A stretch of DNA of 64,000 bases, from positions 1,186,309-1,250,308 of the forward strand of contig NZ_LMJE01000001.1 in the NCBI RefSeq assembly GCF_001429245.1, given 5' to 3'. This document shows, piece by piece, positions 15,987 to 24,079 of this stretch. The notes under the pieces are model-generated. The model had not been told where the DNA came from. It did no database searches and was given only the letters and a program-made list of their open reading frames with translations. A program made the position numbers and the translations under genes. How positions within the stretch are numbered: position 1 is the stretch's first letter; every line of letters begins with the position of its first letter. Origin of the DNA: Rhizobium sp. Root274. Its GTDB lineage: Bacteria; Pseudomonadota; Alphaproteobacteria; Rhizobiales; Rhizobiaceae.

Positions 15987-18356
15987 ATGATAGGTCTTCA
16001 ACAGTTCATCACGTGGCAAGCCGTACCTGTTCCAGGCGGCAAGCCGACGAAGATTCCGACCGATCCGAAGTCTCGAATTCCGATCGACCCTCACGACCCC
16101 AAGAACTGGTTAACATACGACCAAGCTCGGGCGACCGGCCTTCCCGTGGGTTTCGTTCTCACCGATGGCGATCCGTTTTTTTGCATCGATGTCGATGACG
16201 CGAAAGACACGGCCGGCAATTGGGATCAACGAGCTCTAGATTTGTTGGCGATGTTTCCCGGCGCATTTTCCGAACTGAGCGTGTCGGGAAACGGCTTTCA
16301 TATTTGGGGCCGTGCTGACATTCTTGCTCTCGGCCCGAGGCGGAAAAAGTTCGTGTTGCCTTCGGGTCTTAAAATTGAGGTCTACACCGATAAGCGTTTT
16401 ATCGCTCTCGGGCCGAACAACAATGGCTTGAATCCCGATCTCGATTGGACGCCTTTGCTTGCTTCGATCGTGCCAGTCTCGACCGATCCGACCGACAGCA
16501 CACCGTTGGTTGACGTCGCCGATCCGGCATGGTCGGGGCCGACGGATGATGATGAGCTTATCGCCCTGATGCTGTCAGCCCGTGGTAGCATCGCGGCAGC
16601 GTTCGGCGACGCGGCATCGTTCACCGACCTATGGCAAGCCCGTGTGGATGTCTTGGGGCGTGTCTATCCGTCAACGAGCGGAAAGCCGTTCGATCATTCC
16701 AGCGCCGACCAGGCGCTTTGCAACGCCCTCGCTTTCTGGACAGGCAAGAACCCGGCTCGAATGGACCGGCTGTTTCGTCGTTCTGGTCTGATGCGCGATA
16801 AGTGGGAACGTGCCGACTATTGTTCGGTGACGATCAGCAAAGCCGTGCAGTCCACCCGCAATGTCTATTCGCGTCACCCTGCCGTCGCCCCTGTGGGCAC
16901 GACGTTCAATCAGGTGATGACAGAAGCGAGAGACATTTCGCCCGCCGATGTCGAAGCGATCAAGCGTCTGTGTGGTGAAGCGGCAAAGCTCGGAGCTGTT
17001 GAAAAAGCAACGGTGCTTTCACAGCTCAAGGCAAACACCGGCCTGACAATGGCGGACCTGAAAAAGCAGGCGGGATCCGAGGAAAGCGAACCGGACCATT
17101 TGGAATTTGCTCGCAAAGCCATTTCAAAAATTGGCCCCGAGAACATTATTCATGTCGGTCAATTCAGTTGGAAATTCTCTCACGGGGTCTGGAAGCGTGC
17201 GGACGATCGAGAGTTAAAGAAGCATGTCCAGGCGACGCTTGCGGCCGACGGCTTCACCGTCACCGCACCTCGTATCAGTGGCGTCACCGATGTGATGAAG
17301 ACTGAGATTTTTCGACCGGATCATGAATTCAATCTTGGCAATTCCGAAACGGTCAATTGCACAAATGGCGAACTCGAATTCGTAAATGGGCAATGGGTGC
17401 TGAATCCGCATCGGCGCGAATTGTATAGAACAACTCAAATCCCTGTTGCCTTCGATCCAACGGCACGTGCACCCCTCTTCGAGCGGTTTTTGATGGATGT
17501 CTTTCGAGACGATCAGGACCGAGACGACAAAATTCGAGTGGTCTTGGAAATGATGGGCTATTCGCTCATGAGCCATGCAAACCGAGAGAAATTCGCGTTG
17601 CTGATTGGTGCTGGCGCGAACGGTAAATCTGTTCTGCTGGCAACCCTTGAGGCGCTTCTAGGCAAAGAGAATGTCGCGGGTGTCCAGCCGTCCAATTTCG
17701 ACAACCGTTTTCAGCGAGGCCATCTCGACCAGAAGCTAGCGAACATCATCAGCGAATTGAAACAAGGTGAGACGATCGCGGACGCCGAACTGAAGGCCAT
17801 AACCAGTGGTGAAGCGGCGACGGTAGAGCACAAGGGCAAAGACCCTTTCGTTATGCGTCCTTTTGCAACGTGCTGGTTTGGAACTAACTTCGTCCCACAC
17901 ACACGAGACTATTCCGACGCCTTCTTTCGGCGCGCCCTGGTGATTAAATTCAACCGAGTCTTTGCACCTTCCGAACAGGATCCTAACCTTAAGCAGAAGC
18001 TCCGGGCCGAACTACCGGGCATCCTTAACCACGTCCTTGGGGCATACGCCGCTGTTGTCGTCCGTAACGGCTTCACCGTGCCTGTCTCTTCGCTCGAAGC
18101 AAAAAGGAAGTGGCAGGTCGAAGCGGATCAGGTCGCTCAGTTCGTGGACGATAGGTGCGAGCCGAAGCCGGGTGCGTCGGTCGGCACAACGATGCTTTAC
18201 GGGGTGTATCGAGGATGGGCCGAGTCGAATGGTGTCAGAAACATCCTTGGTCTGCTGCAGTTCGGGAACAGGCTTGAGGCGTTGGGCTACGGTCGGTCAC
18301 GTACTATGCATGAGCGTGTCATAACCGGTCTATCAATTCGCGGAATGCCCGTCTGA
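15987..18356 (+). CDS. PrimPol-SF3 helicase replication protein
   Basis: The 789-residue protein starts at the ATG at 15987, with GGGGTGG before it. The N-terminal third is a primase-polymerase of the phage NrS-1 / AEP type: FCIDVDD with metal-binding D68 and D70, SVSGNGFHIWG with H105, and KIEVYTDKRFIALG. The C-terminal half is a D5-like superfamily 3 helicase: Walker A GAGANGKSV (about 541-548), the ISELKQGE region and motif C CWFGTNFVP. Fused primase and SF3 helicase modules drive replication of P4-type satellites and many small phages. A terminator and a cluster of short repeats follow directly, as expected for an origin recognised by this protein. It is the first gene inside the left repeat. 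Confidence 0.88.
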   Translation: MIGLQQFITWQAVPVPGGKPTKIPTDPKSRIPIDPHDPKNWLTYDQARATGLPVGFVLTDGDPFFCIDVDDAKDTAGNWDQRALDLLAMFPGAFSELSVSGNGFHIWGRADILALGPRRKKFVLPSGLKIEVYTDKRFIALGPNNNGLNPDLDWTPLLASIVPVSTDPTDSTPLVDVADPAWSGPTDDDELIALMLSARGSIAAAFGDAASFTDLWQARVDVLGRVYPSTSGKPFDHSSADQALCNALAFWTGKNPARMDRLFRRSGLMRDKWERADYCSVTISKAVQSTRNVYSRHPAVAPVGTTFNQVMTEARDISPADVEAIKRLCGEAAKLGAVEKATVLSQLKANTGLTMADLKKQAGSEESEPDHLEFARKAISKIGPENIIHVGQFSWKFSHGVWKRADDRELKKHVQATLAADGFTVTAPRISGVTDVMKTEIFRPDHEFNLGNSETVNCTNGELEFVNGQWVLNPHRRELYRTTQIPVAFDPTARAPLFERFLMDVFRDDQDRDDKIRVVLEMMGYSLMSHANREKFALLIGAGANGKSVLLATLEALLGKENVAGVQPSNFDNRFQRGHLDQKLANIISELKQGETIADAELKAITSGEAATVEHKGKDPFVMRPFATCWFGTNFVPHTRDYSDAFFRRALVIKFNRVFAPSEQDPNLKQKLRAELPGILNHVLGAYAAVVVRNGFTVPVSSLEAKRKWQVEADQVAQFVDDRCEPKPGASVGTTMLYGVYRGWAESNGVRNILGLLQFGNRLEALGYGRSRTMHERVITGLSIRGMPV

Positions 18357-18383
18357 TTGAACAATCATCATTCAACTATAATG

Positions 18384-18410
18384 ACCCGCCCTCGTAGCGG
18401 GTTTATTTTC
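18384..18410 (+). terminator. Terminator after the replication gene
   Basis: The stem ACCCGC / GCGGGT with a 7-base loop is followed by TTATTTT, 28 bp after the replication gene stop. Confidence 0.75.
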
Positions 18411-18420
18411 GAGTGATCCA

Positions 18421-18682
18421 TGACGACCCATGACGACCCATGACGACTTTAAAATTCAAATCGTCATGCTTAAGCCTTTGTATTTAAACAGTTAATTATC
18501 ATTCATGACGAGTGTGACGACTTATTCCAACTCTTATGCAGAGAGAATAAAAAAGAATGGTTTGTTTGCTTCATTATGTCTGGAGATGTGGGCAAAACGC
18601 GCCATTCTCGTCATGTCATTGATTTAGTTGATCTATTTCGACTTGAGCTCGTCATTGAAACGTCATTGAAACGTCATTGACC
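18421..18682. repeat. Iteron cluster, putative replication origin
   Basis: The A+T-rich non-coding stretch 18357-18878 contains three tandem 10-bp units beginning TGACGAC (18421, 18431, 18441). An inverted TCGTCATG lies at 18461, further TGACGA copies at 18506 and 18515, and TCGTCATG at 18608. Three tandem 11-bp units CGTCATTGAAA start at 18650, 18661 and 18672, the last one partial. Direct and inverted copies share the core TGACG / CGTCA. Position right after the PrimPol-helicase gene resembles the iteron origins used by P4-type alpha proteins. No reading frame covers the region. The origin role is inferred. Confidence 0.7.
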
Positions 18683-18817
18683 ACTTGGGGAATCGCTACA
18701 GCCCTGAATGCTGCGGACCGGCCCCCCAAGCACTTTTTCACTGATGCACCGTCGGGACAAAATCGGTTCGGATACGAAACGAATAAAATGCAGTGATGCG
18801 GGGATAAAGTGAGGAAA

Positions 18818-18838
18818 AAAGTAGTTGCGGTTTCTTCT
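18818..18838 (+). promoter_or_regulatory. Element-specific 21-bp motif, copy A
   Basis: AAAGT, two variable bases, TTGC, two variable bases, TTTCTTCT. The motif begins 61 bp before the start at 18879. The same 17 of 21 positions recur at 21552 and 22258. It is probably a promoter element or activator site. Confidence 0.65.
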
Positions 18839-18878
18839 AGTACCGTGATACCACTGTGTCACATCAACGGAGGTGATC

Positions 18879-19109
18879 ATGAAAACCGATACCAGCTACA
18901 CCCCGATCGAGAATGAGTTTCAAAACTTCGTTTGTGCGATGTTTGCAGGAGAAAGCTTGTCCGTCGCACAGCTCCGCACCCTGCGATACAATTGGTTCGC
19001 TAGTGCAGCCGTCGCGATGAACCTTCTCGGCGATAAACCAGAGTTAGCGGAAACGATTAAAGCCGAACTTTTGGATTTTGCAGACCAGCAAGACGTATGG
19101 GCGCATTGA
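18879..19109 (+). CDS. Small element protein, tandem paralogue 1
   Basis: The 76-residue product begins MKTDTSYTPIENEFQNFVCAMF. An optimal GGAGGTGATC ribosome site ends right before the ATG, so the GTG two codons upstream is unlikely. Its pattern (YTPIENEF, SLSVAQLRTLRYNWFASAAVAMNLL, ELLDF) is repeated in the next gene, which suggests duplication. The stop overlaps the next start (TGATG). It is a helical soluble protein of unknown function. Its place before the tape-measure gene is where phages carry tail-assembly chaperones, but I see no specific similarity. Confidence 0.8.
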   Translation: MKTDTSYTPIENEFQNFVCAMFAGESLSVAQLRTLRYNWFASAAVAMNLLGDKPELAETIKAELLDFADQQDVWAH

Positions 19110-19342
19110 TGAGCAACGATCAGACCTATTCACCGTTGGAAACGTCATTCCGCGCCATGATGGCCGGTTTTGACAAAAGCCCCGGCGCTTCCCTCGTGGG
19201 TGAAGATTTGCGCCGGTATGACGTTTTCACGGGTGCTTCTTTCGTTATCGCGCTGCTCAAAGGATCAGAAGAGTGGCGTGACATCTTGGAGAACGAGCTG
19301 AAGGACTACCACGAGCATTTGGAGAGAACGAAAAATGGCTGA
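19109..19342 (+). CDS. Small element protein, tandem paralogue 2
   Basis: The 77-residue product begins MSNDQTYSPLETSFRAMMAGF. Alignment by eye with the preceding protein matches YTPIE/YSPLE, the following F, a SL..LR.Y..F..ASFV..LL core and a C-terminal E-ELKDY. The ATG at 19109 shares a base with the upstream stop; the ATG at 19097 is less likely. It overlaps the tape-measure start by 8 bases, so the three genes are translationally linked. A tail-assembly chaperone pair is one possible role; unproven. Confidence 0.78.
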   Translation: MSNDQTYSPLETSFRAMMAGFDKSPGASLVGEDLRRYDVFTGASFVIALLKGSEEWRDILENELKDYHEHLERTKNG

Positions 19343-21353
19343 ATCGGCAGATAGCGGCGGTCTACTTGTCCAAATCGGCGTGACACAAGCGCGGATGGAG
19401 CGAGAACTTGCAAAACTCGTGAAGGACGCCGCGAAGTCTGCACAGAAGATGGAAAATGATTTTGCGGCGGCAAATCAGAACATCAGCAAAGGGGCGGGAG
19501 CGGCATTTAACGGTGTGAGCAGGGGTGCCACCGCTGCAACCGGCGCTGTCAGGAATGCGTCGTTCGCGACGGCAAATCTAGCCGCCCAGTTTAACGATAT
19601 CGGGGTGTCTCTTGCCGGTGGTCAGTCGCCATTTCTGGTTATGCTGCAGCAAGGCACGCAGATTTCGCAATTGTTCAACCAAACCGGCACGTCAATTCGC
19701 GGTTTCGGTTCGATCTTGGCGGGTGCGGTGACGTCCGTCCTGAACCCGTTTTCTTTGCTGACCTTCGCCATTATTGGCGCGGGTGGTTATGCCGTTCAAT
19801 ACTTTTCTAGCCTGACAAGCGGGGGGGAAGAGGCGAACAAGGTAGTTGAGGAACAGGCGAAACTTATCGAGAGTGTCGCGAAGACGTGGGGCGACGCTGT
19901 GCCCGCGCTTCAGGCTTATGTTGCCGCTCTGGCGACCGCGAAAAATGCGGCTGACCTGTTGCAGGCGTCGAGAACGTTGGCCGACAAACAATGGACGCTG
20001 GCCCGTGCAGAGATTGAGGCGGTCAATGTTGCTTTCACGGATCTGAAAAGTCAGCTCGCATCGGCCGGTGAAGAAACAGAAATCATCAACGACCTGAATC
20101 AGGCGTTTCAGAATCTTCGAGCGAAGGTCGCCGACGGTACCGCCACGCAGGCAGACTTCACAGAAATTCAAGATGCAATGGCGGCGGCTATCGGTAGTTC
20201 TGGCATTCCGGCATTGAACGATTTTGCCGCAGCTTTTGCCAATTTGTCTCAGACCATCGCGGGCGCAATTACCCAGGCGCGAATTTTTGACCAAGAGTCA
20301 CTGAACGCGTTGACCGTGGGCAAGAATGGCCCGCCGCTCGGGTCGTTGTCACCGCTGTTCTCGGAAGGCGGCAAGCTTTATTCCGGTGAAGATTTCCAGC
20401 CGTTCGGCAACGCACCGACACCGACAGAACGCCCCAAGATCGAGCTGACCGGTTTGCCCGATGGTTACACGCCGAAGAAGACCGGGGGCGGCGGACGCGG
20501 TGCTAATGCCTTCAAGGATGAAGTTGCAGGGATCCGGGAACGGACTGCCGCGCTTCGTGAATCGACGGCTGCACAGGCGGCAATCAATCCCCTTGTGAAA
20601 GATTACGGTTTCGCGATGGAAAAAGCGCAGGCCGAACAGAAGTTACTTGCTGACGCGCAACGTGCCGGGATGGAAATCACACCGCAGTTGCGTGAACAGA
20701 TTTCGGCTTTGGCGACCGGTTACGCTGAAGCCTCGTCGGAAGCAAAACGACTCTCTGAAGAACAGAAGAATATCCAGAAGAACGCCGAAGAATGGGCGAA
20801 CCTAGAAAAGGACGTTTTCAAGGGTTTCCTGTCTGATCTGAAGGCAGGGAAGTCGGGCGCTGAAGCGTTGTCGAATGCCTTGAACAAGCTCGCTGATAAG
20901 CTGCTCGATATGGGCACGAACGCCCTTTTGGGCTCGTTTGGTTCTGGTGCCGGAGCGATGGGCGGCGGTGGCGGAAAAGGCATCTTCAGCGCTATTCTCG
21001 GTGGCATAGGGAAGATTTTCGGGTTCGCATCCGGCACACCGAACACAGGTGGTCGGCGCGGGCAGGCGGTCGGCGTCGTGCACGGTCAGGAAGCGGTTAT
21101 TCCGCTTCCGGCCGGTGGCAAGGTTCCTGTCCAGATCAACAGCCCGAGCGCTTCGGAGATGGCGAAGAAATCAAGTCGTGACGAAGTCGAAATCGTCTTG
21201 ATCGATGACTCGGGCCGAATGGCGTCAATTGCTGATCAGCGGATTCGGACTGCTAGTGGGACGATTGTCAGCGTTGCGAGTAAAAGTGCGTTCGAGCGGG
21301 TTAAGGGCGAAATGCCGAAGCTGATGACGGACACCAAAGAGAGGTTCCTGTGA
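19335..21353 (+). CDS. Phage tail tape-measure protein (lambda gpH-like)
   Basis: The product has 672 residues. Its N-terminal third has long heptad-rich helices and the lambda-type tape-measure signature ANLAAQFNDIGVSLAGGQSPFLVMLQQGTQI (quoted in part: VSLAGGQSPFLVMLQQ). A hydrophobic segment near 140-155 (NPFSLLTFAIIGAGGYAV) follows. The C-terminal part has GSGAGAMGGGGGKG, and then GFASGTPNTGG and VGVVHGQEAVIPLP, the usual tail-tip motif of this family. Tape-measure proteins set the length of siphophage tails. It is shorter than lambda gpH (about 850). No tail-tube, terminator or tip genes are next to it, which is odd and central to the satellite hypothesis. Confidence 0.85.
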   Translation: MAESADSGGLLVQIGVTQARMERELAKLVKDAAKSAQKMENDFAAANQNISKGAGAAFNGVSRGATAATGAVRNASFATANLAAQFNDIGVSLAGGQSPFLVMLQQGTQISQLFNQTGTSIRGFGSILAGAVTSVLNPFSLLTFAIIGAGGYAVQYFSSLTSGGEEANKVVEEQAKLIESVAKTWGDAVPALQAYVAALATAKNAADLLQASRTLADKQWTLARAEIEAVNVAFTDLKSQLASAGEETEIINDLNQAFQNLRAKVADGTATQADFTEIQDAMAAAIGSSGIPALNDFAAAFANLSQTIAGAITQARIFDQESLNALTVGKNGPPLGSLSPLFSEGGKLYSGEDFQPFGNAPTPTERPKIELTGLPDGYTPKKTGGGGRGANAFKDEVAGIRERTAALRESTAAQAAINPLVKDYGFAMEKAQAEQKLLADAQRAGMEITPQLREQISALATGYAEASSEAKRLSEEQKNIQKNAEEWANLEKDVFKGFLSDLKAGKSGAEALSNALNKLADKLLDMGTNALLGSFGSGAGAMGGGGGKGIFSAILGGIGKIFGFASGTPNTGGRRGQAVGVVHGQEAVIPLPAGGKVPVQINSPSASEMAKKSSRDEVEIVLIDDSGRMASIADQRIRTASGTIVSVASKSAFERVKGEMPKLMTDTKERFL

Positions 21354-21360
21354 AGGCGCT

Positions 21361-21540
21361 TCAGTTTTTCGGCTCGTATTCCAAGGCTGTTTTCAAGCGT
21401 GCTTCTTTGTCTTCTGCAGCCTTTAACTCGCGCTCAAGTCTCTCGAAGATGGGCCAAAGTTGCTCACCGTACGGTTGGGTTTTAATGGCTCTAGCGAGGG
21501 TTTTCATGGCTTGGCGAATTTCGTCCACTGACACGGTCAT
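21361..21540 (-). CDS. Small antisense-oriented protein, 59 aa
   Basis: This is the only minus-strand gene in the element. Starting at the ATG at 21540, with GGAGGGG five bases upstream, it encodes MTVSVDEIRQAMKTLARAIK and then PYGEQLWPIFERLERELKAA, ending ALEYEPKN. The amphipathic helix of the second half (IFERLERELKAAEDKEARLK) looks like a coiled coil. It converges with the tape-measure gene (7 bases between stops) and diverges from the MerR-like gene. The strong ribosome site and clean helix support it. Function unknown; a small regulator or phage-interference protein is speculation. Confidence 0.72.
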   Translation of the reverse strand: MTVSVDEIRQAMKTLARAIKTQPYGEQLWPIFERLERELKAAEDKEARLKTALEYEPKN

Positions 21541-21551
21541 CGCCCCTCCAT

Positions 21552-21572
21552 AAAGTTCTTGCGTTTTCTTCT
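21552..21572 (+). promoter_or_regulatory. Element-specific 21-bp motif, copy B
   Basis: This copy begins 58 bp before the MerR-like start and lies in the divergent interval with the 59-aa gene. It has the same 17 invariant bases as copies A and C. Confidence 0.65.
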
Positions 21573-21609
21573 ACTGCATGGCAATTTCACTTCGAAACGA
21601 GGCTCCACG

Positions 21610-22065
21610 ATGAATAACCTTATTCTTAACACAAACCAGGCGTGCCGTGTGGTTGGGATCGATCCCGACCGCCTTAACGAGAACGTCTCTGCCGGTCGCA
21701 TGCCCTGTCTTCCGAAAACGATCAGAGGTCGGTCGCGAGAGTTCAGCGAACATGATCTGCTAACGCTTTATCTGTTCAGAAAACTTCTCGACAGAAAAGT
21801 TCATGCGAAAATGGCCGGTCAACTTGCCTGTTGGGTGTCCGAGAAGGCGCGTTCATACCCGGATGCGCGGTACATTTCGATCGTTGAAACTGCTATGCCC
21901 GGCAATCGAAATGTTTGGATTTTCAAGGACATTTTCAAATCTGAAGAGATCCTAGAGGCCAGGTTTGCCGGTTACCCCGTCGAAGACGTGCAGCACTTCG
22001 ACATCAAACAGATTCGCGAAACGATCGCCCGTCGCGTTGCTGAAGAACTAGGAGGCGGCGAATGA
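21610..22065 (+). CDS. MerR/AlpA-like DNA-binding regulator
   Basis: The 151-residue protein starts at 21610 (GAGG upstream; a longer in-frame reading lacks a ribosome site). Residues 5-58 read as a winged helix: NTNQACRVVGIDPDRLNENV, then GRMPCLP and SREFSEHDLLTLYLFRKLLD, the order seen in MerR-type phage regulators. The rest (WIFKDIFKSEEILEARFAG) is a possible dimerisation or sensing part. It overlaps the next gene by 4 bases. It is the best candidate to bind the repeated 21-bp motif found upstream of itself and two other units. Confidence 0.72.
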   Translation: MNNLILNTNQACRVVGIDPDRLNENVSAGRMPCLPKTIRGRSREFSEHDLLTLYLFRKLLDRKVHAKMAGQLACWVSEKARSYPDARYISIVETAMPGNRNVWIFKDIFKSEEILEARFAGYPVEDVQHFDIKQIRETIARRVAEELGGGE

Positions 22066-22256
22066 CCTCTGCAATCCAGAACGAAGCATCAGAAGCCCTT
22101 GAGCATGTCACGGGCGGCAAGCTGGACCAACTGTCCCACGCTCAACTTGCTTGGTTTGCACAGTTGACACGCGCCATGGCCGATCTTGCCGAAGAAGAAA
22201 TGAAGCGTCGGGGTGTCCATTATCTCCCCGTGTTTCGACGTAATCTCAACGCCTGA
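22062..22256 (+). CDS. Hypothetical element protein, 64 aa
   Basis: The product begins MTSAIQNEASEALEHVTGGK and is helical, with a central LSHAQLAWFAQLTRAMADLAEEE. Its ATG overlaps the upstream stop (ATGA), so it is co-translated with the MerR-like regulator. No family recognised. Confidence 0.68.
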   Translation: MTSAIQNEASEALEHVTGGKLDQLSHAQLAWFAQLTRAMADLAEEEMKRRGVHYLPVFRRNLNA

Positions 22257-22257
22257 C

Positions 22258-22278
22258 AAAGTTCTTGCCGTTTCTTCT
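22258..22278 (+). promoter_or_regulatory. Element-specific 21-bp motif, copy C
   Basis: This copy begins 56 bp before the capsid gene start, immediately after the 64-aa gene stop. It has the same 17 invariant bases as copies A and B. Confidence 0.65.
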
Positions 22279-22313
22279 GTAACCGGGCAACGGCCCATAG
22301 ATGGACAATTACC

Positions 22314-23537
22314 ATGACACTCAAGCTCAAAGACCTAATCGAAAAGCGCAACACCGCGCTGAAGACCATGACCGACGCACACGAAGCCAACAATTCTGAA
22401 GCGTTCAACACGGCGGAAACCGAACTTCGTTCGATCGACGCTCAGATTGACCGTGCGAAGAAGATCGATGCTTTCGAACGTGTGGAAGTCGGCCGGCCTC
22501 TCAGCGGTGACACGAAGTTCTCTGACGAAGTGCGTCACTACGATCTTGGCAAGGCCATTCTTGGCGCGATGAATGGTCGCCTGGAAGGTCGTGAAGCTGA
22601 GATCGACCAGGAAATGAAGCGGGGCCGTGAAAGCCGTTCGGGTGCTGGCATTCATCTCGCCGTGCCGTCTGAAATCTTCCTCGGATCGGCCGAACAGCGT
22701 GCCGGCCAAATGGTCGCTTCCGACCCGTCGGGCGGCTATACCGTCAAGACCGACCTTGGTCCGCTCGCCGACCGTTTCCGCCCCGCTCTGAAGGTTGAAG
22801 CCATGGGGGCGACCGTCCTTCGCGGTCTTGTCGGCGACCTCGATCTGCCGAATTTGCTTTCCAGTGGTTCGGCCAATTGGATAGGCGAAAATCAAGACGT
22901 CACCAGGTCGGCCGCAACGTTTGGCCGGGTTTCGATGAGCCCGAAAACGGTGGCTGGCGAATATCGCATGTCGCGCCGTCTGCTGATTCAGAGCAGCGTT
23001 GCTATCGAAAGCATTCTTCGTCGTGACTTGGGTTTCCTGCTTGCTCAGAAGCTCGACGCCGCAGCAATCGACGGCAATGGTGTAACCGCGCCGATCGGGA
23101 TCCTGAACACTGCGAACGTGTCGAAGGTGACCACGGAAACCGCATTCTCGGACACTACGGCTAACCTGATTTCTGAACTTGAACTGGATGACGTCACCGG
23201 CACGGCGGCATTCCTCACGAACCCGACTGTTATGAAGATGGTTCGGAAGCTCAAGGACGGCGATGGTCATATCATGCCTGTATCCGAACTGTTCCACAAC
23301 ACGCGGGCGGAAGTTACGACTCAGGTTCCGACCAACATCGGAACAGGCGGCAACAAGTCGGCGCTGGTGTATGGGCAGTGGGGCGAGCTCTATATCGGGT
23401 ACTGGTCGGCGGTTGACCTTCTGTTGAACCCGTATCATCCCGACGTCGCTTCGAATGGCGGTGCACTCCTTCATGCCTTCCTTGATGCCGATACGGGCAT
23501 CAGACATTCCGAAGCTTTTTCCTACGCGGAAATCTGA
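22314..23537 (+). CDS. HK97-family major capsid protein
   Basis: The protein has 407 residues. The N-terminal roughly 100 residues are charged coiled coil (LKDLIEKRNTALKTMTDAHE), matching the delta/scaffold domain removed by the prohead protease. The capsid fold follows: SDPSGGYTVKTDLG, the SSGSANWIGENQDVTRS loop, MSPKTVAGEYRMSRRLL, DAAAIDGNGVTAPIGIL and a C-terminal GIRHSEAFSYAEI. These are typical for the family. Protease and portal follow directly with 2-base spacing or overlap, the reverse of the usual portal-protease-capsid order on a strand. The start has a weak ribosome site (GATGGA). Confidence 0.9.
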   Translation: MTLKLKDLIEKRNTALKTMTDAHEANNSEAFNTAETELRSIDAQIDRAKKIDAFERVEVGRPLSGDTKFSDEVRHYDLGKAILGAMNGRLEGREAEIDQEMKRGRESRSGAGIHLAVPSEIFLGSAEQRAGQMVASDPSGGYTVKTDLGPLADRFRPALKVEAMGATVLRGLVGDLDLPNLLSSGSANWIGENQDVTRSAATFGRVSMSPKTVAGEYRMSRRLLIQSSVAIESILRRDLGFLLAQKLDAAAIDGNGVTAPIGILNTANVSKVTTETAFSDTTANLISELELDDVTGTAAFLTNPTVMKMVRKLKDGDGHIMPVSELFHNTRAEVTTQVPTNIGTGGNKSALVYGQWGELYIGYWSAVDLLLNPYHPDVASNGGALLHAFLDADTGIRHSEAFSYAEI

Positions 23538-23539
23538 TC

Positions 23540-24079
23540 ATGACCGGGGGCAACATCGAACGGCGAACATTCACCGAACTACGCACCAACGGGCGGCGGC
23601 TAGAAGGTTACGCCGCAACGTTTGGCACAGAAGCGCGGATCGGTGGGTTCACTGAAGTGATTGCCCCCGGCGCTTTTCGCACCGCCCTGACTGGTGACGT
23701 TCTCGCTCTGCTTGATCATGATGCGAGTAGGGTTCTCGGGCGTACAAAGTCTGGCACCTTGCGCCTGACGGAAGATTCTCGGGGTCTCGCATTTAGCCTC
23801 GATCTTCCCGACACATCTGCAGGACGTGACGTTCTCGCGCTTGCCGAACGTCGTGACCTCGGCGGCATGTCGTTCGGGTTTGTTGTCCCCAAAGGTGGCG
23901 AGACATGGTCGGGTGAAAAGCGCACCCTCCACACCGTGGACCTGAAAGAAATTTCAATCGTCAGTGCTTGGCCGGCATATCCCGATACAGAAATCGCCCT
24001 TCGTTCTCGTGGTGAATCGGATTTCGAGCGCCGTCGAAGAATGTTGATTTTGGCAGGAGCACGCCATGGGTTTGATTAA
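23540..24079 (+). CDS. HK97-family prohead protease
   Basis: The protein has 179 residues. It has the opening RRTFTELRTNGRRLEGYAAT, the LLDHDASRVLGRT stretch with the catalytic His and GGMSFGFVVP with the catalytic Ser, then LKEISIVSAWPAYPDTEIAL. All of these are hallmarks of the U35/S78 protease that trims the capsid delta domain. It overlaps the portal start by 14 bases and follows the capsid gene by 2 bases. Confidence 0.9.
   Translation: MTGGNIERRTFTELRTNGRRLEGYAATFGTEARIGGFTEVIAPGAFRTALTGDVLALLDHDASRVLGRTKSGTLRLTEDSRGLAFSLDLPDTSAGRDVLALAERRDLGGMSFGFVVPKGGETWSGEKRTLHTVDLKEISIVSAWPAYPDTEIALRSRGESDFERRRRMLILAGARHGFD

Noticed and set aside
18421..18682. Short repeats as a possible CRISPR array
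   Set aside because: Units are 10-11 bp, some tandem without spacers and some inverted. No cas gene is present; an iteron origin fits better.
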